Assembly: GCF_947503415.1 (NCBI RefSeq)
Contig: NZ_CANNDS010000004.1
Coordinates: forward strand, 124,001-188,000
DNA: 64,000 nucleotides
Source of the DNA: an uncultured Tateyamaria sp.
Lineage (GTDB): Bacteria; Pseudomonadota; Alphaproteobacteria; Rhodobacterales; Rhodobacteraceae
Reading direction: 5' to 3'
Under the pieces are notes generated by a model. The model ran no database searches. It was given only the letters and a program-made list of their open reading frames with translations, and had not been told where the DNA came from. How positions within the stretch are numbered: the stretch's first letter is position 1; every line of letters starts with the position of its first letter. Of the stretch, positions 17,401-24,418 are shown piece by piece. The position numbers were made by a program, and so were the translations under genes.

Positions 17401-17504
17401 TGGGGGAAGTGATCGAATTCCCGGGGACGGATGGCACGACCTGCAAGGCCAAGATTGTCAGCCCGGTCTTCTATGACCCGGATGGGGAGAAGCAGAATGT
17501 CTAA
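14490..17504 (+). CDS. soxA: Sarcosine oxidase subunit alpha
   Basis: This 1004-residue protein has the normal length for the family. It has the N-terminal SoxA domain (FNGQQMRGFEGDTLASALLA, then GRSFKYHRPRGI), an NAD/FAD-type Rossmann fold at DVLVVGGGIAGLLAARSAAQ (~170-190), and a C-terminal aminomethyltransferase-like half (NLGLLDASTLGKLIVKGPDA at ~665-685 onward) that binds tetrahydrofolate and takes the methyl-derived one-carbon unit. It forms the alpha-beta-gamma-delta complex with SoxB, SoxD and SoxG. The stop overlaps the soxG start by eight bases, so translation is coupled. Confidence 0.95.
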   Translation: MSTRLATGGRLLNKDKAVRFTFNGQQMRGFEGDTLASALLANDQMLVGRSFKYHRPRGIVAAGPEEPNALVNLGVEGKFEPNQRATTTELFEGLLATSQNHWPSLEFDVGAINAKLSRFMPAGFYYKMFIHPRPLWKHLYEPFIRQAAGLGQAPKGRDADTYEHFHTFCDVLVVGGGIAGLLAARSAAQAGARVLILEQTAHWGGRAPVDGGEVDGKPVDKIVDELVSELSDMGNVTMRLRTMGAGVYDHGYVLGYERLTDHAPEADGPRHRLWRIRAGHVVTATGAIERPLSFAGNDIPGVMLAAAVRDYVVNYGVSPGDRTVIVTNNDDAYRTASALKAAGLDVPAILDARVLPVDSPLVAEAKAAGIRVLMGHGVAKVLGGKRVTGVAVCSQAGEGAVLEEIACDTVAMSGGWSPVVHLWSHCGGKLLWDNDFAMFRPDVDKAPLGADGTAFVSPAGSANGHFGLAELVGDAHAMGRAAAKATGHTPKKAAAPDAHSVEEAPMAPVWLMPQGAGKALRGKAWLDYQNDVKVSDVQLAAQEGFESVEHAKRYTTLGMATDQGKLSNINGLAILSDALNQPIPQTGTTTFRPPYTPISMGAIAGEARGKVFQPIRRTPLHDWHDANGANWEPVGQWRRPYAFVRNGETVYDAVMRETKNVRENLGLLDASTLGKLIVKGPDAGKFLDMLYTNMMSTLKPGKCRYGLMCSENGFLIDDGVVARIDDQTFLCHTTTGGAESIHQHMEEWLQTEWWDMQVYVANVTEQYAQIAVVGPNARKALEALGGMDVSAEALGFMEWTDGTLGGFDVRAYRISFSGELSYEIAVKASEGQALWDALMAVGDSLGVMSYGTEALHILRAEKGFIMIGDETDGTVIPQDLGLNWALSKKKDDYLGKRAQQRTHMADPARWKLVGLETVDGSVLPDGAYAVADGTNANGQRNMQGRVTSSYHSPNLKKGIAMGLVLHGPERMGEVIEFPGTDGTTCKAKIVSPVFYDPDGEKQNV

Positions 17505-18066
17505 TGCTATCAGTGCCCTGAATGGCGCCACATGGGCGGAGGGGATCGCCGCAGTGACCGAAGCGCCGATGCAGGGCATGATCACCCTGCGCGGACCCTT
17601 GTCCGACGCCAAGCTAAAGAAAGCCGCCACGACAGTCGCGGGTGTGGATATGCCCGGAGCGGGGCAGGCGCACGTTGCCGACGATCGCGGCTTGTGCTGG
17701 ATGTCGCCGGATGAGTTGTTGGTGCTGTGCCCCTACGACGACGTTGCAGCAAATACCGAGACGATGCAGTCCCATTTGGGCGACCTGCACAGCCTGTGTG
17801 TAGATGTCTCCGACGCACGCGCTGTGTTCGACCTGTCGGGCCCCCATGCGCGCGAGGTTCTGGCCAAGCTGGTTCCGGTCGATATGGCACCCGATCAGTT
17901 CACACCCGGCATGTTCCGACGCACGCGCATGGCACAGGTGCCAGCGGCGTTCTGGATGCATGACAGCGACACAATCCGCATCGTGTGTTTCCGCAGCCAG
18001 GCGCAATACGTTTTCGATCTGCTGACAACAGCCGCGCAACCGGGCAGCGCCGTTCAGATATTCTGA
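17497..18066 (+). CDS. soxG: Sarcosine oxidase subunit gamma
   Basis: This 189-residue gamma subunit is related to the GcvT-like folate-binding fold. Blocks typical of the family are MQGMITLRGPLSDAKLKKA, GLCWMSPDELLVLCPYDD and VDVSDARAVFDLSGPHAREV. The start at 17497 overlaps soxA and begins MSNAISALNG. It is the last gene of the soxDAG unit. No serA, glyA or folate gene follows, so the one-carbon route continues elsewhere in the genome. Confidence 0.9.
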   Translation: MSNAISALNGATWAEGIAAVTEAPMQGMITLRGPLSDAKLKKAATTVAGVDMPGAGQAHVADDRGLCWMSPDELLVLCPYDDVAANTETMQSHLGDLHSLCVDVSDARAVFDLSGPHAREVLAKLVPVDMAPDQFTPGMFRRTRMAQVPAAFWMHDSDTIRIVCFRSQAQYVFDLLTTAAQPGSAVQIF

Positions 18067-18143
18067 TTGCGCCGCAAATTCCCGTTGAACTTGTGCCCAT
18101 TGTCTCGCATGAGCGTCAGGTACGGTTTTGTATGGGGATAACA

Positions 18144-18548
18144 ATGAAAAGACTGTTTTTGGCATGTGCCGTCGCGATGGGGCTAGGGGCCCCTGTTTCG
18201 GCGCTCGATCTGGTGTGCAACGTCAAGGATACGGGGGATGGGTTCATCTCACCCGTGATCGTGTTCCGTTTCCCGGACGGTGGCGGTTCACCCGAAGTGT
18301 TCGATGTTTTCATCGAAGAGACAAAAGGCGCGCCCATTCCACTGCGCGTCAGACAGCGCAACGATGGCAGGTATGTCCTGACCTGGCGCGTCAGCAACCT
18401 TCCGGCACGGCCGCGCCCGGCAACGATTGGCTATCGCGCCGTGCTGAACGAGGCGCGCACCCAAGTCACGATCTCCGGATCCATCCGTGGGGTGCTCAAT
18501 TCCATAAACGGACGTGGGCAGTGCCAACCGGGCAAATTGAACCAATAA
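18144..18548 (+). CDS. Small exported protein of unknown function
   Basis: This 134-residue protein starts MKRLFLACAVAMGLGAPVSA, a clear signal peptide with a probable cut after Ala20, leaving a mature ~114-residue periplasmic or secreted domain. The mature part contains two cysteines (LDLVCNVKD and GRGQCQPGK) that could form a disulfide joining its two ends. An ATG 12 bases upstream would add MGIT. No family is recognised. It lies alone between soxG and sodB. Confidence 0.7.
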   Translation: MKRLFLACAVAMGLGAPVSALDLVCNVKDTGDGFISPVIVFRFPDGGGSPEVFDVFIEETKGAPIPLRVRQRNDGRYVLTWRVSNLPARPRPATIGYRAVLNEARTQVTISGSIRGVLNSINGRGQCQPGKLNQ

Positions 18549-18637
18549 GCGAAGTTCGGGCCGCTTTTGCCTTGAACTTGCTCGCCCGCGCACAATCTGT
18601 CAGGCACAACCTTGCAATACTTGAAAGGGGGCCCACC

Positions 18638-19237
18638 ATGGCTTTTGAACTTCCCGACCTTCCCTATGCCCACGACGCACTTGCGTCCAACGGCATGTCG
18701 AAAGAGACGCTGGAATACCACCACGACCTGCACCACAACGCCTATGTCACCAACGGTAACAAGGCGATCGAGGGCACGGAATGGGCGGACAAGTCTCTCG
18801 AAGAGATTATCGTCGGCACCTATGATGCGAACGCCGTGGCTCAGAACGGGATCTTCAACAACATCAGCCAGTTGTGGAACCACAACCAGTTCTGGGAAAT
18901 GATGGGCCCAGGCGACAGTGCCATGCCGGGCGAGCTGGAAAAGGCTCTGACCGAAAGCTTTGGATCGGTCGACAAGTTCAAGGACGAATTTTCCGCCGCC
19001 GGCGCGGGCCAGTTCGGCTCAGGCTGGGCGTGGCTGGTCAAGGACAAGGACGGCAGCCTGAAGGTCACCAAGACCGAGAACGGCGTGAACCCGTTGTGCT
19101 TTGGTCAGACGGCGCTGCTGGGTTGCGATGTCTGGGAACACTCCTACTACATCGACTTCCGCAACAAGCGTCCGGCCTACCTGACCAACTTCCTGGACAA
19201 TCTTGTGAACTGGGAAAACGTCGCAAGCCGGATGTGA
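18638..19237 (+). CDS. sodB: Superoxide dismutase, Fe/Mn family (Fe-type)
   Basis: This 199-residue enzyme converts superoxide to hydrogen peroxide and oxygen in the cytoplasm. Metal ligands are visible in YHHDLHHNAYV (first His), WNHNQFW (second His) and DVWEHSYYID (Asp and third His). The GQFGSGWAWLV block and the N-terminus FELPDLPYAHDAL fit the bacterial Fe-type, though cambialistic use of Mn cannot be excluded. A strong terminator follows. Confidence 0.95.
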   Translation: MAFELPDLPYAHDALASNGMSKETLEYHHDLHHNAYVTNGNKAIEGTEWADKSLEEIIVGTYDANAVAQNGIFNNISQLWNHNQFWEMMGPGDSAMPGELEKALTESFGSVDKFKDEFSAAGAGQFGSGWAWLVKDKDGSLKVTKTENGVNPLCFGQTALLGCDVWEHSYYIDFRNKRPAYLTNFLDNLVNWENVASRM

Positions 19238-19261
19238 TTGCGTCGCGCATTGACTTCCAGA

Positions 19262-19291
19262 AAAGGGCCGGTCGTCGATCGGCCCTTTTTC
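19262..19291. terminator. Bidirectional terminator between sodB and the LOG gene
   Basis: A 9-bp stem (one G-T pair) with a three-base loop spans 19265-19285. It has TTTTT on the plus side and AAAA before the stem, so it can serve both sodB and the converging LOG-family gene. Confidence 0.85.
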
Positions 19292-19294
19292 TTT

Positions 19295-19846
19295 TCACGT
19301 CATTGGCCTGGACAGTGCTGTTAAAGCATGATCAGCGCTCGAAACGACTTCGAAGTAATCCAACAGCGACGCATCCGCAAAACCGCTGGCAACCACATGA
19401 TCCAAAAGCGCAATCAGCGGGTCCCAATAGCCTTCGACGTTCATCAACACGACTGGCTTTTCATGCAGGCCCAGCTGCCGCCATGTCAGCACTTCGAACA
19501 ATTCGTCCAATGAACCAGCACCTCCGGGCATGACCACAACGGCATCGCAGTTCATGAACATGACCTTTTTGCGCTCGTGCATCGTCTCGGTCACAACGTA
19601 GCGGGTCAGGTCGACCTTGCCGACTTCCCATTCCACCAGATGCTTCGGGATCACGCCAAAGGTGTCGCCACCGCCGGCCTGTGCTGCGCGCGCGACCGAT
19701 CCCATCAACCCCACATCGCCCGCGCCATACACCAGCCGCCAGTTGCGTTCTGCAATGCCGCGCCCCAACGCCTCAGCTTCGGTGGTGTAGGATGAAGACT
19801 TGCCCGGGCGGGACCCGCAATAGACGCAAACGGAAAGGGGGGACAT
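19295..19846 (-). CDS. LOG family protein (TIGR00730, cytokinin-activating-type phosphoribohydrolase)
   Basis: This 183-residue Rossmann-like protein has the family signature VVMPGGAGSLDELFEVLTWR (PGGxG-x-x-x-E) and an N-terminal VCVYCGSRPG. Family members cleave nucleoside 5'-monophosphates of cytokinin type or AMP to release the base and ribose 5-phosphate; the natural bacterial role is often unclear. It stands as a single gene, converging on sodB. Confidence 0.88.
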   Translation of the reverse strand: MSPLSVCVYCGSRPGKSSSYTTEAEALGRGIAERNWRLVYGAGDVGLMGSVARAAQAGGGDTFGVIPKHLVEWEVGKVDLTRYVVTETMHERKKVMFMNCDAVVVMPGGAGSLDELFEVLTWRQLGLHEKPVVLMNVEGYWDPLIALLDHVVASGFADASLLDYFEVVSSADHALTALSRPMT

Positions 19847-19972
19847 GTGGTGCTCCTGTAACGGGCGCGCGAAAGTGATGAATGTGTGACGCCGTTCTTT
19901 TGACCGCTATAGCCCCGCCTGTTATGCAAGCGCAACGAAACCGGGCAAACCGGTGCGGTGGAAAGGGTCATC

Positions 19973-21322
19973 ATGTCCAAGTGGGCGGCATTTGCCGGGT
20001 CGAACGGGGCCTTGGCAGGCACAGCGGTCGTTGTGATTGCGGCGGCTGTGGGCGCAGGTTTTTTCATCAACGCAAACCAATCTGAGCCGACATCGGTGGC
20101 ACAGCCGACTGAGATCGACGCGCCCAGCGTGCCAGAGGTTGCCGCAGTTCAGCCGAAGCAGGAAGCACCGACCGAGCCAGAGGCGCTACCCCTCGATCCG
20201 CCCTCGATCGACGAGGTGCGGGTTGAACCCGATGGCCTGACTGTAATTGCAGGCCGCGCTGTGCCGGGCAGCAAAGTCGCGGTTCTGCTGGATGGTGCGG
20301 AGAACACGGAAACCACGACCGATGACGGCGGCAGTTTTGCTGCGATCACCATACTGCCACAGAGCCCCAAGGCGCGGGTGCTGACAGTGATCCAGCGCGT
20401 AGGTATGGACGAGATTGCGTCGGTTGACGAAGTGATCCTTGCGCCACAAGCCCAGCCCGCCCCGGAACCCGAAGCCCAAAAGCCAGTCGGTGTGGCGGCA
20501 GCGGACGCGCAGGAGGGTGCGCCAGACCCCGTCGCTAACGACGTGGCCGCGACCGTCCTGGAGCCGGTCGAAACGCCCACAGAGCCTGCACCTGCGACAA
20601 CCTTCTCAACGCTCGAAACGCCGCAAGTTGCAGAAGCCGCGGGTGATATTGCTGAACCTGAGACGGTTGCCAACGCGCCAGCGACTGAACCAACCGTCAG
20701 TACCGAGGTCGCACAAGCGCCGGTCGTGCCGCAACCAACACCGCCCCCCGAAGTCGAGACTGTCAACGCACCCGAAGCACCAGCTGACACCACCGATGTG
20801 ACCGTGCTGAGATCGACCGCCGACGGGGTCGAAGTCCTCAGCAACACCCCACCCGACGCGTTGGACAACATTGCCCTCGATTCCATCAGCTATTCCGATC
20901 AGGGCGACGTGGAACTGGCAGGCCGTGCGCAACCGGAGGCAGACGCCGTGCGCGTCTATGTCAACAACGCGCCTGTCGCGGACATCGAGGTCAGCGCAGA
21001 TGGCAATTGGCGCGGGGAGTTGCCGCAGATCGACACCGGTACCTACACGCTGCGCGTGGACGAGTTGAATGCCGAAGGAGAGGTAACAAGCCGCGTCGAA
21101 ACGCCCTTCCGTCGCGAAGACCCGGACGTGCTGGCACAGGCAGATACCGAAGATGCCCCCGCAACCCAGATCACCGTTCAAGCGGGCAACACGCTGTGGG
21201 CCATCGCCCGCGACCGTTACGGTGAGGGGACGCTGTTTGTGCAGGTATTCGAAGCCAACCGCGACCGCATCCGCAACCCGGACCTGATTTTCCCGGGCCA
21301 GGTCTTTGCCCTGCCGAATTAA
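19973..21322 (+). CDS. LysM-domain cell-envelope protein with Ig-like repeats
   Basis: This 449-residue protein starts MSKWAAFAGSNGALAG with one membrane helix (VVVIAAAVGAGFFI, ~19-33). A long Pro/Glu/Ala-rich linker holds two Ig-like repeats: VRVEPDGLTVIAGRAVPGSK (~82-101) and DSISYSDQGDVELAGRAQPE (~303-322). The C-terminus is a LysM domain (QITVQAGNTLWAIARDRYGE, then NPDLIFPGQVFALP), which binds N-acetylglucosamine in peptidoglycan. This architecture is common in alphaproteobacteria, where the protein is envelope-anchored; its exact role is unknown. Confidence 0.85.
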   Translation: MSKWAAFAGSNGALAGTAVVVIAAAVGAGFFINANQSEPTSVAQPTEIDAPSVPEVAAVQPKQEAPTEPEALPLDPPSIDEVRVEPDGLTVIAGRAVPGSKVAVLLDGAENTETTTDDGGSFAAITILPQSPKARVLTVIQRVGMDEIASVDEVILAPQAQPAPEPEAQKPVGVAAADAQEGAPDPVANDVAATVLEPVETPTEPAPATTFSTLETPQVAEAAGDIAEPETVANAPATEPTVSTEVAQAPVVPQPTPPPEVETVNAPEAPADTTDVTVLRSTADGVEVLSNTPPDALDNIALDSISYSDQGDVELAGRAQPEADAVRVYVNNAPVADIEVSADGNWRGELPQIDTGTYTLRVDELNAEGEVTSRVETPFRREDPDVLAQADTEDAPATQITVQAGNTLWAIARDRYGEGTLFVQVFEANRDRIRNPDLIFPGQVFALPN

Positions 21323-21396
21323 CCGGCCCCGGGCGCTGGCAAGTCCCGCACCTCTGCCTTAGATAGTGGGACCTGACATTCAGGAACCCTATCTTC

Positions 21397-23256
21397 ATGC
21401 CCGCTGACACGACGGCACCGGCAGCACCCGCTGATCCGACCCAAAACGCCCCAGACCCAAACAAGAACGTGGCCGAGGCTGAACGCAGTTCTGGTCTGCG
21501 CACGATCCGCAAGGTCGCACCCTACCTGTGGCCCGCGGACAAGCCGTGGGTGAAACAGCGCGTTGTGCTGGCGATGCTGGCGCTGATCCTGTCCAAGGTC
21601 GTGTCGGTCTACACCCCCATCATCTACCGAGATGCCGTCAATGTGCTCGGGGGCGAGGGCGTGTCCCAACTTGCCCTTGGCGCCATCGGGTTGACGATTG
21701 CCTATGGTGTGGCCCGCCTGATGAATGTGGGCTTCCAACAGCTGCGCGACGCCATCTTTGCCCGCGTGGCCCAACGCGCCCTGCGCATGCTTGCGCTTGA
21801 AACCTTCGAACACATCCACCGCCTGTCCATGCGCTACCACATCACGCGCAAGACGGGCGGGCTTAGCCGCATCATCGAACGGGGCGTGAAGGGGGTCGAG
21901 TTCCTGCTGCGCTTCCTGCTGTTCTCCATCGGGCCGCTGGTGCTGGAACTGCTGATGATCGGGGTGATCCTGACGATCCTTTTTGACGTCTGGTACCTGG
22001 TCGTCGTGGCCGTCACCATCGGGCTCTATGTCTGGTTCACCTTTGCCGTCACCGAATGGCGCGTGAAGCTGCGCAAGGTGATGAACGATCAGGACACCGA
22101 CGCCAACCAAAAAGCCATCGACAGCCTCCTGAACTTCGAGACGGTCAAGTATTTCGGGGCCGAGGCGCGCGAGGCGGGGCGCTACGACAAAGCGATGGAA
22201 GGCTACGAGGCGGCAGCGCTCAAGACCAGCTATTCGCTCGCATTCCTGAATTTCGGCCAATCGGTTATCATAACTGGCGGCCTTGTGGGCGTCATGATCA
22301 TGGCCGCCGTGGGCGTGCAGAACGGCACCCTGACGGTGGGCGATTTCGTCATGGTGAACGCCTACATGATCCAGATCACCATGCCGCTGAACTTCCTTGG
22401 CACTGTTTACCGCGAGATCCGGCAGGCGCTGGTGGATATGGGCGAGATGTTCGACCTGCTGGAACAACCCGCCGAAGTGAAAGACGCCCCGGACGCCAAG
22501 CCGCTCAAGGTTACGGGCGGGCAGATCGAACTGGATGACGTGCATTTCGGCTATGATCCCGCGCGGCCCATCCTCAAGGGTGTGTCCGTCACCGCCGAGC
22601 CGGGCCAACAGGTGGCCATCGTGGGCTCAACCGGGTCGGGCAAGTCGACCATCGGGCGGCTTCTGTTCCGGTTCTACGATGTGGGTGGTGGGGCTTTGCG
22701 CATCGACGGACAGGACGTGCGCGACGTGACACAGGAAAGCCTGCACGCGGCCATCGGTGTGGTGCCGCAGGACACGGTGCTGTTCAACGACACGATCCGC
22801 TACAACATCGCCTATGGGCGCGACAACGCCATCCACGCCGATATCGAAGCGGCGGCGAGGGCCGCGCAAATCCACGACTTCATTCAGGCGCTGCCCGAAG
22901 GCTACGATACGGCCGTGGGCGAACGGGGCCTAAAGCTGTCTGGGGGCGAAAAACAGCGCGTCGGCATTGCCCGGACGTTGCTCAAGAACCCGCCCATCCT
23001 GCTGCTGGACGAAGCCACCAGCGCGCTTGACACAGAGACGGAACAAGAGATCAAAGAGGCGCTGCACGCCGCAGGGCAGGGGCGCACGGTGCTGACCATC
23101 GCGCACCGGCTCAGCACGATCGCCGAAGCGGACCGTATCATTGTGCTGGAACAGGGCGTGATCGTTGAGACGGGCACCCATGATGAATTGCTGGCCGCTG
23201 ACGGGCGCTATGCCCAGTTGTGGCTCCGTCAACAGGCGGACGAGGCTTCGGCATAA
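21397..23256 (+). CDS. ABC exporter of the Atm1/heavy-metal type (ABCB7-like)
   Basis: This 619-residue half-transporter has a six-helix membrane domain (~50-330) followed by an ATPase. ATPase motifs are Walker A GSTGSGKST, Q-loop VVPQDTVLFND, signature LSGGEKQR, Walker B ILLLDEATSALD and the switch His in TIAHRLSTI. The membrane domain has LNFETVKYFGAEAREAGRY and MPLNFLGTVYREIRQALVDM, hallmarks of Atm1-like exporters, which move glutathione-derived compounds or glutathione-metal complexes out of the cytoplasm. It is 74 bases downstream of the LysM gene and likely has its own promoter. Confidence 0.9.
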   Translation: MPADTTAPAAPADPTQNAPDPNKNVAEAERSSGLRTIRKVAPYLWPADKPWVKQRVVLAMLALILSKVVSVYTPIIYRDAVNVLGGEGVSQLALGAIGLTIAYGVARLMNVGFQQLRDAIFARVAQRALRMLALETFEHIHRLSMRYHITRKTGGLSRIIERGVKGVEFLLRFLLFSIGPLVLELLMIGVILTILFDVWYLVVVAVTIGLYVWFTFAVTEWRVKLRKVMNDQDTDANQKAIDSLLNFETVKYFGAEAREAGRYDKAMEGYEAAALKTSYSLAFLNFGQSVIITGGLVGVMIMAAVGVQNGTLTVGDFVMVNAYMIQITMPLNFLGTVYREIRQALVDMGEMFDLLEQPAEVKDAPDAKPLKVTGGQIELDDVHFGYDPARPILKGVSVTAEPGQQVAIVGSTGSGKSTIGRLLFRFYDVGGGALRIDGQDVRDVTQESLHAAIGVVPQDTVLFNDTIRYNIAYGRDNAIHADIEAAARAAQIHDFIQALPEGYDTAVGERGLKLSGGEKQRVGIARTLLKNPPILLLDEATSALDTETEQEIKEALHAAGQGRTVLTIAHRLSTIAEADRIIVLEQGVIVETGTHDELLAADGRYAQLWLRQQADEASA

Positions 23257-23343
23257 GCCATTAAAATTGGTGCGATTTCCATAGCTGCCAACACCGCGCA
23301 GTAAGGTTCTGTTCACACCTCGGTGCAAAAACCCGAGGGAAAT

Positions 23344-24366
23344 GTGGCAAAATCAAGGCGTGGGTTCATGAGCGGTATCTTAAATGCGCAAAAGGCGGCA
23401 CTTTTGCCGCTGTTTCTTGTGATAATCCTGTTGGGCAGCGAGGTGATCAACCACCTGATCCGTGACCGCGATCTGGCAAGCGAAGTGCTGTCGCGGGCCC
23501 GCTTCGTGGAAGAGGTGAATGACCTCGTCCACCAGTTGCAGCGCGAGCGTGGATATTCATCTGGGTTTCTGGCCTCCGATGGTCGCTATCTGGGGCAGGA
23601 GATGGCGCGTGAACGGGCGTTGACGGACCGGGTTCTTGCGTCGGTCCTCGGCCAGTGGGCCGGGGGCGGGGATCGGCTCGTTCCGGACCCGGTGCTTGCA
23701 GACCTGTCTGATGTCACGGCGTGGCGTGCCCAGATCGATGCATTGCGGATCAGCGGCGCGGATGTGCTGTCGCGTTACACTCGTTTGGTCAATGGCCTGC
23801 TTGGTGCCACGGAAGTACAATCCATCAGTGTGACGCGGGACGCGCTTCCGTTGATGATCGAAACCCGGCAGGCCATTGCGCAAGCCAAGGAAGCCGCCGG
23901 TTTGCAGCGTGCCGCAGGGTCGATGGCGCTGGGAGCGCACGCGATGGACAAGGCGTTGCACGCACGCGTGCTCACCCTCGCAGCCCGCGAAGAAACGTTT
24001 TTAAGCCTCGCGTCCCTCAAGGCAGAAGCGGCCTCACGCCCGTTGAAAGCCATCAAGACCACGCAGTTCGAACAGATGGATGCAGTACGGCGCGATTTGA
24101 TCGACATGGGGTATGGCGGTACACCCCCCGCGGTCAGCCCGGCAGAATGGTTCGCAATATCCAGCGCGTGGGTGGACCGTTTGCGCGCCGAGGAAAATCG
24201 CCTGAATGCAGCGATCTCGCATGTGTCCGAAACCGCGGCTGAGCGTGCAAAGGATGCGTTGATCTTGCGGGGGCTGTGCGTTCTGTTTGCGATGTTTTTG
24301 CTGGCGTATCAATTCCGACGCGGCAACAGCACCGGGTTCCAGCAGCATCGACAGGAAATGTCGTGA
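23344..24366 (+). CDS. Membrane protein with a stand-alone NIT (nitrate/nitrite-sensing) domain
   Basis: This 340-residue protein has one N-terminal helix (ALLPLFLVIILLGSEVINHL) and one near the C-terminus (LILRGLCVLFAMFLLAYQF), flanking a ~270-residue periplasmic helical domain. The block LVHQLQRERGYSSGFLASDG matches the start of the NIT domain. NIT domains normally precede HAMP plus kinase, cyclase or chemoreceptor modules; here only ~19 residues follow the second helix. I chose GTG at 23344 for the GAGGG five bases upstream; GTG 23323 and ATG 23368 are alternatives. A strong hairpin follows the stop. Confidence 0.75.
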   Translation: MAKSRRGFMSGILNAQKAALLPLFLVIILLGSEVINHLIRDRDLASEVLSRARFVEEVNDLVHQLQRERGYSSGFLASDGRYLGQEMARERALTDRVLASVLGQWAGGGDRLVPDPVLADLSDVTAWRAQIDALRISGADVLSRYTRLVNGLLGATEVQSISVTRDALPLMIETRQAIAQAKEAAGLQRAAGSMALGAHAMDKALHARVLTLAAREETFLSLASLKAEAASRPLKAIKTTQFEQMDAVRRDLIDMGYGGTPPAVSPAEWFAISSAWVDRLRAEENRLNAAISHVSETAAERAKDALILRGLCVLFAMFLLAYQFRRGNSTGFQQHRQEMS

Positions 24367-24373
24367 TCTGATC

Positions 24374-24406
24374 CGGAGCCGGGGTGAACAAACACCCACG
24401 GCTCCG
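24374..24406. terminator. Strong hairpin between convergent NIT and RND genes
   Basis: An 8-bp outer stem (CGGAGCCG/CGGCTCCG) and a 5-bp inner stem (GGGTG/CACCC) close a six-base loop. It lies between two converging stops (24366 and 24419). No long T-run follows, so termination efficiency is uncertain, but position and stability fit a shared terminator. Confidence 0.6.
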
Positions 24407-24418
24407 AAACGTGTTCCC

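Noticed and set aside
15177-17630. 817-residue minus-strand frame opposite soxA
   Set aside because: Shadow frame; soxA is unambiguous in the other direction.
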